From positions 1 through 53,102 of the forward strand of contig NZ_CP117711.1 of assembly GCF_028622875.1 (NCBI RefSeq): a stretch of 53,102 nucleotides of DNA, given 5' to 3'. A program made the translations under genes and the position numbers. This document shows, one piece after another, positions 47,309-53,102 of the stretch (positions are counted from its first letter, which is position 1; the number at the start of each line of letters is the position of its first letter). The notes below the pieces were generated by a model. That model was given only the letters and a program-made list of their open reading frames with translations, was not told the DNA's origin and made no database searches. This stretch comes from Streptomyces sp. MMBL 11-1. Its GTDB lineage: Bacteria; Actinomycetota; Actinomycetes; Streptomycetales; Streptomycetaceae.

Positions 47309-47782
47309 TCACTCGGTGGCGGTGTCCGGCTCCGGCTGCTCCTGGGGGGCCCACAGGGGCGTCTCCGTGGGGTTGGGGATGACCGTGCGCGCGAAGGTCG
47401 GCGGGGGCGGCGGAGGCGTGAACACCGGGTTCTTCGACGGCGGGGGCGGCGGGTCGACCTGCGCCGGCGGGACGTCGTCCGGCTCGTACACCTGCCACGA
47501 CCAACTGTCGTCGCTGCGGCGGGCGGCGACGATGCGGTCGCTGTCGGCTTCCTCGGCTGCTCGGCGGGCGCGGTCGAGGGCCTGGAGCAGCTGCAGCGCG
47601 AAGTCCGGGGGCGCCTGCTCGTCGTTGGTGTCACGGACCGGATAGTGCTTGTCGCCCCTGGTGTCGTGCACGACCACCCGCCCGTCGATGTCGTGCTCGA
47701 TGCGTGCGACCCATCCCATCCGCAGCAGTTGATAGGGGCCGTCCCGGTGGGACGGATTCAGAATCCAGACGGTCGCGGGCAC
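47309..47782 (-). CDS. Hypothetical protein with Pro-rich tail (157 aa)
   Basis: GTG 47782 has GAGGAG 6 bases upstream. Residues 1-100 are ordered (MPATVWILNPSHRDGPYQLL, VARIEHDIDGRVVVHDTRGD, a helix FALQLLQALDRARRAAEEA). The rest is Pro-rich (VDPPPPPSKNPVFTPPPPPP). No family is recognised; the Pro-rich end may bind an SH3-like or polyproline partner. Confidence 0.7.
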   Translation of the reverse strand: MPATVWILNPSHRDGPYQLLRMGWVARIEHDIDGRVVVHDTRGDKHYPVRDTNDEQAPPDFALQLLQALDRARRAAEEADSDRIVAARRSDDSWSWQVYEPDDVPPAQVDPPPPPSKNPVFTPPPPPPTFARTVIPNPTETPLWAPQEQPEPDTATE

Positions 47783-47858
47783 GGGCGGCTCCTCTGCTCG
47801 GTGATCCGGTGCCCCATCATCTTCGCGCCGGGGAGCGGCCGGGCTAGAGTCGGCAAAA

Positions 47859-47891
47859 GCGCCCGCAGCCAGCTCGAATGGCTGCGGGCGC
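47859..47891 (-). terminator. Hairpin with GCTCGAA loop, copy 2
   Basis: A 13-bp perfect stem (GCGCCCGCAGCCA / TGGCTGCGGGCGC) closes the loop GCTCGAA and, on the minus strand, is followed by TTTT. It is a canonical intrinsic terminator 24 bp after the NUDIX gene stop. Confidence 0.8.
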
Positions 47892-47914
47892 CCCTGTGCG
47901 ATGCGGTCGGGTGG

Positions 47915-48337
47915 TCAGCGGCCGGCGGTGGCCTTGGCGAGGATCTCGGCGTGGTCGAACGCCAGCGGCTCGGGGAGGCTGTCGAGCGGCCACCAGCGGG
48001 CACTGCGCGCGTCGTCCCCGGCAGTGACGGGCGTCCCGGTGGGCACCACGGCGAGGTAGGCGTCGGTGATGAACCGGCCGCGCGGGTCACGGCCGGGCTG
48101 GTCCCACCGGCCGACCGGCTGCAGCTGCTCGGGGTCGAGCCGGAGGCCGGTCTCCTCCTCCAGCTCGCGCGCCGCGGCCTCCCTGCTGTCGGCGTCCGTC
48201 GGGTCGACGTAGCCACCGGGCAGGGCCCACCGGCCCTTGTACGGCGGCCAGTCCCGCTCGATCAGCAGGACCTGGCCGTCGGGCGTCACGGCCACGACGT
48301 CGGCGGTGTACTGGGTCTCCTCGGCGGGTTCGGTCAT
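47915..48337 (-). CDS. NUDIX hydrolase (140 aa)
   Basis: The NUDIX box is present as GGYVDPTDADSREAAARELE followed by EETGLRL, with the REUxEExGU core and the normal spacing plus a small insertion. TADVVAVTPDGQVLLIERDW is the typical first strand pair. The enzyme should hydrolyse a nucleoside diphosphate linked to another moiety; the long insertion and PPYKGRW recall ADP-ribose/NAD-type members. ATG 48337 follows AAGGAG. Confidence 0.88.
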   Translation of the reverse strand: MTEPAEETQYTADVVAVTPDGQVLLIERDWPPYKGRWALPGGYVDPTDADSREAAARELEEETGLRLDPEQLQPVGRWDQPGRDPRGRFITDAYLAVVPTGTPVTAGDDARSARWWPLDSLPEPLAFDHAEILAKATAGR

Positions 48338-48397
48338 CGGGGTACTCCTTCGCTGGTCGGACCGCCCGGCTCCCGGGCGGGGTCGTGCCCTGCTGTA

Positions 48398-48432
48398 CGG
48401 GCCCGCAGCCAGCTCGAATGGCTGCGGGCCCG
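48398..48432 (-). terminator. Hairpin with GCTCGAA loop, copy 3
   Basis: A 14-bp stem (CGGGCCCGCAGCCA / TGGCTGCGGGCCCG) closes the same GCTCGAA loop as at 38006 and 47859. It lies just beyond the stop of the RapZ-C-like gene (48445). Confidence 0.75.
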
Positions 48433-48444
48433 CTGGTTCTGCGG

Positions 48445-49083
48445 TCAGCGGTCGACGACGTCCTTGTCGAGGTCGCGGTGGACCAGGTCCACGACCAGGC
48501 CGCGGCCGACGAACTCCTCGGCGGCCTCGGCCAGTCCGTACTCTGCTGCCTCCTCGACGTCCCCGGCGACCACGGCGCGCAGTGCCATCGCCGTCGAGGC
48601 TGCCCGGTGGCGTCCGCCGGCGCACTGCGTCACCACGATGATCGGGGCGGCGGTGGGCCCGGCGAGGTAGCCGCCGATCTGCAGCGCGGTCCCCGCGAGG
48701 ACCTGCCGTACGCCCGGGGTGTCCATCACGATGTCGCGCACGACCTGGTCGTGGGCGGTCAGCGTCCGCAGCTCCTTGTTGAGCTTGTGGGGGTCGCGGA
48801 AGTTCTCCCTCAAGTCGACGGCGATCGTCGCGCGCTGCAGGACGTCGGCCCACTCGCCCTGGCGCTCGTCGTGCAGGCGGCCGATGGACACGATCGTGAC
48901 GTCCGGCGCCGGGGGCTCCTCGGCGGGGTTCGCCGCGGGGAGCGGCCCGCAGTGCCCGTCACAGCCCTGCCCGTCGTGGACGGTGCAGGTGTAGCGGTGG
49001 ACCCGGGTGCCGTCGTCGTGCAGCTTCCAGCCCTCGGCGTCGCGGGGGCCGACGTCGTACGCCATGGCGTTCTCGGTGGTCAC
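48445..49083 (-). CDS. RapZ C-terminal-domain-like protein (212 aa)
   Basis: After an N-terminal Cys/His-rich stretch (HRYTCTVHDGQGCDGHC) the protein reads VTIVSIGRLHDERQGEW, DLRENFRDPHKLNKELRTL and APIIVVTQCAGGRHRAAS. This is the order of the RapZ C-terminal domain (DxRxxxNP and CxGGxHR), which binds small RNA or aminosugar in proteobacteria and stands alone in many phages and actinobacteria. The conserved CAGGRHR is intact. GTG 49083 overlaps the previous stop (GTGA). It is the last gene of the operon from 51503. Confidence 0.8.
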   Translation of the reverse strand: MTTENAMAYDVGPRDAEGWKLHDDGTRVHRYTCTVHDGQGCDGHCGPLPAANPAEEPPAPDVTIVSIGRLHDERQGEWADVLQRATIAVDLRENFRDPHKLNKELRTLTAHDQVVRDIVMDTPGVRQVLAGTALQIGGYLAGPTAAPIIVVTQCAGGRHRAASTAMALRAVVAGDVEEAAEYGLAEAAEEFVGRGLVVDLVHRDLDKDVVDR

Positions 49084-49526
49084 GCTCCCTCCTCGGGGGT
49101 GTGCTCGATGCCCGGCGGCAGGTCCTCGACCGCGAGGTCGGCCAGCTCGGCGGCGAGTCGGTAGATGGCGCCGGCCTGCGGGTGCGCGACGTACGTGACG
49201 GCGATGATGTCGCGCACCAGCCATGCGGCGTCCGTGGGGGAGAAGAACGGGGCGCTGCGGTTGCACACGCGGTGGGTGCCCCGGTCGACCTGGCCCAGCT
49301 CGCGCCGGACCCGCTCCAGTCGGGGCAGGTCGACGGTCGGGCGCTGTGCCTTGCGCTGGGCGGCGATGACGGTGTCGAGGATTGCGCGCATGGCCGGGTA
49401 GGCGGCGTTCCAGCGCTCGACCAGCCGCTCGGCGCTGGCCCAGTCGATGTTCTGGTTGGTGACGACCTTCTCGGCGGTGAGCGTGGGCATCAGCCGCGCC
49501 GGTACGTCTGTCTGGGTCTGGGTCAC
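49080..49526 (-). CDS. Hypothetical helical protein (148 aa)
   Basis: GTG 49526 overlaps the previous stop (GTGA). The protein is mainly helical (ASAERLVERWNAAYPAMRAI, TDAAWLVRDIIAVTYVAH, GAIYRLAAELADLAVEDLP). No motif is recognised. It lies between the 299-residue zinc-ribbon protein and the RapZ-C-like gene, all in one coupled operon. Confidence 0.72.
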   Translation of the reverse strand: MTQTQTDVPARLMPTLTAEKVVTNQNIDWASAERLVERWNAAYPAMRAILDTVIAAQRKAQRPTVDLPRLERVRRELGQVDRGTHRVCNRSAPFFSPTDAAWLVRDIIAVTYVAHPQAGAIYRLAAELADLAVEDLPPGIEHTPEEGA

Positions 49527-50422
49527 TTCTGGCTCCCGTAGAGGTGGGTGATCAGGGTGTCGAGCAGCTGGTAGAGGTCGGTGTGCTCGGTGATGGCCGG
49601 GTCCGCGATGTCGAGGTGGCCCAGCTTCCGGGACCGGGTGGTGAGCCGGGCGGAGGTGAAGCGGAAGCCGTAGGCGTGGCCCTCCCACTGCTCGGGCTCG
49701 GGGTCGTAGGCGAAGGTGGCGAGGATCTCGGCGGTGCGGCGCTGGTGTTCGGTGCGGGCCTGGACGGTGAGGCTGATGGTGTCGCGGCTGTCGCCGTGGG
49801 TCTGCGCCGGGTCGGTGGTGAGGCCGGGCAGGGAGCTGGTCAGTTCGGTGAGCAGTCCGGCCTCGCCGGTGACGTAGGCGCGCTCCTCGCCGTCCTGGTA
49901 GCGGATGAGCAGCTTGCTCTCGCCGCTCTTCCGCTCCTCGCCCATCAGGCCGGGGAACTGGAAGCGGCTGTGGCTGTAGGCGTGCCACTGCGGGCGGGTG
50001 GTCTCGACGGCGGCGTGCTCGCGGGCGCACCGGTTGCACAGCGGTTCGTCGTCGGCGTCCACGACGGTGGCGAAGGTGTCGATGCAGGAGAAGCACATGA
50101 AGCCGTGGATGTCCCGGTCCCAGCGGGGGATCGGGCTGCAGGCCAGTACCAGGTTGGACCAGGAACCGACGGTCGCGGTGACGGTGTTCTGGCGCTGGCC
50201 GGCGTACTGGGAGTAGACGGCCGCGGCGCGGTCGTAGCCGTGCACGGAGATCAGCGAGCGGGCCCAAGCCTGCTGGAGTTCCTTCGCCTCCTGGCTCATG
50301 TCGGGGCGGCCGTTGTACGGCACCAGGGAGCCGAGACCGGCGTCGGCGGCGAACAGGCGCTCCATCTCGGCGAGCAGGCGGGCGCGGGCGGTCTGCCGGG
50401 TCTGGACGGTGGTGGGTGACAC
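49523..50422 (-). CDS. Hypothetical protein with central zinc ribbon (299 aa)
   Basis: GTG 50422 has AAGGAG 8 bases upstream. A helical N-terminus (ARARLLAEMERLFAADAG, AKELQQAWARSLISVHGYD) leads to GFMCFSCIDTFAT and then EPLCNRCAREH, a Cys4 zinc ribbon about residue 110-140. The second half has beta-rich, Arg-rich parts (SHSRFQFPGLMGEERKSGES, KLLIRYQDGEERAYV). No family is recognised. It overlaps the next gene by 4 bp. Confidence 0.72.
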   Translation of the reverse strand: MSPTTVQTRQTARARLLAEMERLFAADAGLGSLVPYNGRPDMSQEAKELQQAWARSLISVHGYDRAAAVYSQYAGQRQNTVTATVGSWSNLVLACSPIPRWDRDIHGFMCFSCIDTFATVVDADDEPLCNRCAREHAAVETTRPQWHAYSHSRFQFPGLMGEERKSGESKLLIRYQDGEERAYVTGEAGLLTELTSSLPGLTTDPAQTHGDSRDTISLTVQARTEHQRRTAEILATFAYDPEPEQWEGHAYGFRFTSARLTTRSRKLGHLDIADPAITEHTDLYQLLDTLITHLYGSQK

Positions 50423-50433
50423 GGTGGACTCCT

Positions 50434-50739
50434 TCAACGGAGGAAGCGGCGGACGGCCGCGGGCGAGGTCGAGGTGAGGATCGAGTCGATGCGGAGCAGG
50501 GTCTGCAGGCGCCGGTCGACGTCGGCGCGGTCCCGTGCGGGCACCCGGTCGAGTGCGCGCCGGGCGCGGGACGTCGCCCACCGGGCCCGCCGGTCGGTGA
50601 CCCGGGCGCGGCGGCGGTACGTCGCCTCGTCGGGCTGCCCGGCGGACTCGGCGAGGAAGAGGCGGGCCCGGTCCTGCTCGGCGACGGCGGACCGCAGCCG
50701 GTAGGCGAGGGTGGCGGCCCGTCGTACCCGCCGGCTCAC
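50434..50739 (-). CDS. Small Arg-rich helical protein (101 aa)
   Basis: GTG 50739 overlaps the HTH gene's stop (GTGA). The product is strongly basic (MSRRVRRAATLAYRLRSAVA, RARVTDRRARWATSRARRAL), predicted helical, and could bind nucleic acid. No family is recognised. Confidence 0.65.
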   Translation of the reverse strand: MSRRVRRAATLAYRLRSAVAEQDRARLFLAESAGQPDEATYRRRARVTDRRARWATSRARRALDRVPARDRADVDRRLQTLLRIDSILTSTSPAAVRRFLR

Positions 50740-51503
50740 GCGGTGGCCAGCTGCCGGGTCTCGGCGGCCAGCCCCATGCGGCGCTCGTGGGCCTGGTCGA
50801 GGTTGGCGCGCAGCTGCTCGGCGGTCTGCGCCGGCGTCGGGTCGAGGTCGGCCAGCTCCTGTTCCAGCGCGGGGTGCCCGGCCTCCTGGATCTGCCGGTA
50901 GGCGGCCTCGTCCCGGGGCGAGGAGCAGTACCACATGCAGCCCTTGGCGGTCTCGGCGCGCTCGCGCCACATGTCGATGGCGATGCGGGCCTCGTCGACC
51001 GCGAGGACGTAGGCGTGGTGGGCGGCCAGCCACGCGGCGGCCGTGCTCAGCGCCTCCCAGCGCAGCTCGACCTGGTGCAGCAGGCGGTCGCGCTCGGCGC
51101 GGGCGACCTGCTCGTGGGCGAGGCGGTCGCGGACGTCGGCGTAACGGGCGACGGTATCCATCAGGGCAACCAGCCTCATGCCCTCGACCTTGCCCTCCTC
51201 GTACTCGGCGGTGGGGTTCTTGGCCCGCCAGCGCAGCAGAGCGGCGTCGTACTCGGCGTCCATCCGTTCGCCTACGCCGGTGAAGCCCTCGATGTCGAGC
51301 GGGGAAAGGTTCGTGATCACGCTGGTGCCCTTCGGTCGGTGGTCGGGGTCGATGCCCCTGGATCGCAGATCCGCGTACACGGTCGGCCGGCTGATGCGCG
51401 CGGCCTCGGCGAGAGCGGAGACGTTGGTCTCGCCCGCCTGCCACGCGGTGGCGAGCAGGTCGGCCCGGCGGCCGGGCTTCGACCAGTCCCGCAGTGCAGC
51501 CAT
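50736..51503 (-). CDS. HTH DNA-binding protein, first gene of the 51.5-48.4 kb operon (255 aa)
   Basis: Residues 25-55 (VSALAEAARISRPTVYADLR) are a clear helix-turn-helix. The following 200 residues are long helices (RYADVRDRLAHEQVARAERD, LAVDEARIAIDMWRERAE), probably dimerising. It begins at ATG 51503; GTG 51527 would add eight residues but lies too close to a TAGTTG -10 box. The promoter overlaps TGTAAA/TTTACA repeats, which the protein probably binds to control its own operon. Confidence 0.75.
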   Translation of the reverse strand: MAALRDWSKPGRRADLLATAWQAGETNVSALAEAARISRPTVYADLRSRGIDPDHRPKGTSVITNLSPLDIEGFTGVGERMDAEYDAALLRWRAKNPTAEYEEGKVEGMRLVALMDTVARYADVRDRLAHEQVARAERDRLLHQVELRWEALSTAAAWLAAHHAYVLAVDEARIAIDMWRERAETAKGCMWYCSSPRDEAAYRQIQEAGHPALEQELADLDPTPAQTAEQLRANLDQAHERRMGLAAETRQLATA

Positions 51504-51540
51504 CACGTCGTCTCGTCTCGTACTCACACAACTACGGTGC

Positions 51541-51574
51541 TGTAAAACGGCTTTACATGGCAAGTGGCTTTACA
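51541..51574. promoter_or_regulatory. TGTAAA inverted and direct repeats at the promoter of the HTH operon
   Basis: TGTAAA-ACGGC-TTTACA (51541-51557) is a perfect inverted repeat, and a further TTTACA follows at 51569-51574. On the minus strand TGTAAAGCC occurs twice, 17 bp apart. The site covers the presumed -35 of the gene starting at 51503. Confidence 0.65.
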
Positions 51575-51676
51575 GTGCTCGGCCGGAACTCGTTACGGGA
51601 TGTCCGGATCGCCCCTGTGGACGGGGAGTTGGCCGGATCGGGCCCCGGTGCCGTGGGGGGTGGCTACGGTCGGCGC

Positions 51677-52231
51677 ATGGCGCTGGATGAGCAGATCGAG
51701 AAGGTGCGCGCGGAGCGGGACGCGCAGGACGCGGAGCAGCGGGAGGAGCAGGAGCGGCAGGAGCGGACTCGGGAGCGGCTGCTGGCCCTGGCCGGTGAGG
51801 GGGTCGAGCGGCTCCGCCCGTACGCGCGCCGGGAGACGGCGCAGTTCCTCCACGTCGTGCAGCCGTCCCCGGTGGGGACCGTGACCGGGCGGGACGGCCG
51901 GAAGTACCGGCAGGTCGACGGCCAGTGGTGCTGGCTGATGCGGGACGTGAGGCAGCGCGAGGTCGAGGGCGTCGGTCCCGTCCGCACGGTGATCGTGCTG
52001 CTGCAGGACGGGCGCTTCGCACGGGTCCGGCTGGACTGGCCGAAGCAGGAACCGGGGGTGTTCGTCACCTCGGTGAACGCCCACGAACCGGTGGCCGCCG
52101 ACTTCGTGGCCGACCGGATCTCCTCGGCCCGGCTGAACGACGGGTGGCTCATCGAGCTGGAGAAGGACGTGGCGCGGGTGCTCGTCGACTGCGAACGCGG
52201 CGCGGCGCCAGCCTCGCCGACCGTAGGCTGA
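51677..52231 (+). CDS. Hypothetical coiled-coil plus beta protein (184 aa)
   Basis: TACGGT lies 6 bp before ATG 51677 and there is no ribosome site, so the mRNA is probably leaderless. The N-terminal 50 residues are Glu/Arg/Gln-rich coiled-coil (DEQIEKVRAERDAQDAEQRE). The rest is beta-rich (DGRKYRQVDGQWCWLMRDV, RTVIVLLQDGRFARVRLDW, WLIELEKDVARVLVD). No family is recognised. It is divergent from the HTH operon. Confidence 0.72.
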   Translation: MALDEQIEKVRAERDAQDAEQREEQERQERTRERLLALAGEGVERLRPYARRETAQFLHVVQPSPVGTVTGRDGRKYRQVDGQWCWLMRDVRQREVEGVGPVRTVIVLLQDGRFARVRLDWPKQEPGVFVTSVNAHEPVAADFVADRISSARLNDGWLIELEKDVARVLVDCERGAAPASPTVG

Positions 52232-52236
52232 CGGCC

Positions 52237-52527
52237 ATGGACGACCGTGCTCTCTCCGCCACCGTCTCGGACGACGTCGAGTTCATCGGCGGCCCGTACG
52301 ACGGGACGACGCAGACCCTCGCCGCGGCTCCCGGGGCGCCGGACGAACTGCCCGCCTTCCTGTTCTGGTGGGGTCCCGGCGAGGTCCCCGAACAGGCTGC
52401 TGCCGGGCGCACGGCCGAAGAGGTTGCGCAGACCCGGGAGCACTACCAGCTGTTCGGCAAGAACCTGGTGACGATGCGTTCCCGGTACCTGTGGTGCGCA
52501 CCGCTCACCGCGGCCTCCGACGGCTGA
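52237..52527 (+). CDS. Small hypothetical protein (96 aa)
   Basis: ATG 52237 lies 6 bases after TAGGCT, so it could have its own leaderless promoter. It begins 5 bp after the previous stop. The product reads MDDRALSATVSDDVEFIGGP and contains DGTTQTLAA and EHYQLFGKNLVTMRSRYLW, a short alpha/beta fold. No family is recognised. A 12-bp stem terminator separates it from the recombinase. Confidence 0.7.
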   Translation: MDDRALSATVSDDVEFIGGPYDGTTQTLAAAPGAPDELPAFLFWWGPGEVPEQAAAGRTAEEVAQTREHYQLFGKNLVTMRSRYLWCAPLTAASDG

Positions 52528-52541
52528 CGGACCGGCAGACG

Positions 52542-52577
52542 GCAGGGCCCCGGACGGTTCTCCGCCCGGGGCCCTGC
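52542..52577. terminator. Bidirectional terminator between converging genes
   Basis: A 12-bp stem (GCAGGGCCCCGG / CCGGGGCCCTGC) with a 12-base loop lies between the stop at 52527 and the recombinase stop at 52592. Confidence 0.7.
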
Positions 52578-52591
52578 TGCTTCCTCTCGCC

Positions 52592-53102
52592 CTACAGCAC
52601 GCCGTTCATCGCGTTGTCCTCCCAGCCCTCTCCGTCGTCGAAGTAGACCTCAAGGGCTGAGGAGTTCGCGGCCCATCCGCCGTGCACGGCGATGGCCTTG
52701 CGGTCGGCTCCGGCCCGGCGGGCGGCATCGGCGCCGCCGCGGCGGGTGGAGTGCCCGGTGTGCCGCACGCCCAGGTCGGCGGCGGCTCCCAGCGCGGTGA
52801 TGACGTCGCCGATGGTCTCCGGCTCCAGCCCGCCCTCCATCACGGTGTGCCAACGCGGGTGCAGTGCCCGGAAGGCGAAGTTGTCCGGGTCGGTGAGGCC
52901 GGCGGCGCTCCTCCAGGCCCGCCACGTACGGACCGGGCAGGTCGAGGGGCGGGAGCCCTGGGGGACCTTGACCTTGCGGGGCTTGACCTTGGAGACCCGG
53001 ACGTCGACTAGCAGGCCGTTCTCGTGGTCGACCAGGTCCCGCAGCCGCAGGTAGGCCACCTCGTGCTCGCGGGCCATCAGTGCGAACGCGAGTGTGCCGA
53101 TG
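52592..53102 (-). CDS. Tyrosine site-specific recombinase, catalytic part (begins at 563 across the junction)
   Basis: This is the C-terminal 169 residues of the recombinase that starts at 563 and crosses the ends of the window. The catalytic residues of the family can be seen in order: Arg I in ALMAREHEVAYLRLRDL, the HxxR box as HSTRRGGA, a Trp in HGGW at the usual His/Trp position, and the tyrosine in LEVYFDDG near the C-terminus. All expected residues are present, so the enzyme should be active. It converges with the plus-strand gene ending at 52527, and a 12-bp stem hairpin (52542-52577) lies between them. A 161-residue reading from the internal Met would lack the DNA-binding half and is not a sensible start. 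Confidence 0.88.
   Translation of the reverse strand, partial: IGTLAFALMAREHEVAYLRLRDLVDHENGLLVDVRVSKVKPRKVKVPQGSRPSTCPVRTWRAWRSAAGLTDPDNFAFRALHPRWHTVMEGGLEPETIGDVITALGAAADLGVRHTGHSTRRGGADAARRAGADRKAIAVHGGWAANSSALEVYFDDGEGWEDNAMNGVL

Noticed and set aside
1..53102. Linear-plasmid telomeres
   Set aside because: The ends show no terminal inverted repeats or foldback palindromes, and the recombinase gene closes across them.

Overview
The window is a GC-rich (about 70 %) actinobacterial replicon, most likely a Streptomyces or close relative. The evidence is the strong G/C bias at third codon positions, the many GTG starts, genes chained by 4-bp GTGA or ATGA overlaps, and protein families typical of Streptomyces plasmids (DUF2637/SpdB, DUF4913, DUF1643, DUF4326, XRE/TPR regulators). 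The two ends belong to one gene. The minus-strand reading frame that leaves the window at base 1 continues without a break from base 53102, giving one complete 357-residue tyrosine recombinase. The sequence is therefore best read as a complete circular plasmid of about 53.1 kb opened inside that gene. I see no telomere-like ends, rRNA, tRNA, CRISPR array or transposase.

Layout. (1) 0.5-5 kb, plus strand: small proteins, a recombinase-like protein without its catalytic C-terminus, a likely ribbon-helix-helix autoregulator flanked on both sides by the same palindromic operator, and a DnaQ-type exonuclease with zinc knuckles. (2) 5-14.4 kb, minus strand: a pseudo-caspase-like protein, then one long, translationally coupled operon read from 14.4 down to 7 kb. 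The operon holds small membrane proteins, an ASCH protein, an atypical C5-cytosine methyltransferase, DUF4326 and DUF1643 proteins, a protein with DnaB-N-like modules, a membrane protein and three small acidic proteins. (3) 14.6-20.2 kb, plus strand: a small RHH regulator and the transfer operon, comprising a DUF2637 membrane/coiled-coil protein, a VirD4/TraG-type coupling protein and a DUF4913 protein. (4) 20.2-22.6 kb, minus strand: a ParA-like ATPase and a helix-turn-helix partner, with candidate parS palindromes. (5) 22.6-27.7 kb, minus strand: a 1685-residue MOBF relaxase-helicase, followed by a 0.9-kb non-coding stretch that probably holds oriT and perhaps oriV. (6) 28.6-36.1 kb: accessory genes, including HNH, NERD and possibly Mrr-like nuclease folds, a long coiled-coil protein and a DUF6884 protein. 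(7) 36.9-42.3 kb, minus strand: a 399-residue HTH protein, an archaeo-eukaryotic-primase-like replication protein (the best Rep candidate) and a small RHH protein, with a probable structured or antisense RNA in front of rep. (8) 42.8-52.5 kb: a GNAT acetyltransferase, an XRE/TPR regulator and its divergent partner genes, a TOPRIM protein, a NUDIX hydrolase, a RapZ-C-like protein and an HTH-led operon.

How the parts fit. Relaxase, coupling protein and DUF2637 protein form a DNA-transfer module, but no VirB4-type ATPase or channel protein is recognisable. The relaxase and four proteins of the 7-10 kb operon share a very short acidic-hydrophobic C-terminal tail (consensus E-x-E-[ILM], with one E-I-S-L variant), which would fit co-recruitment to, or co-secretion by, the transfer machinery. 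Segregation is probably by ParA and its partner on CACCCAAATTTGGGTG sites. Control is visible as many paired palindromes or direct repeats placed on promoters, several of them next to RHH or HTH genes. All functional statements come from reading sequence and recognising motifs by eye; no database search was run.
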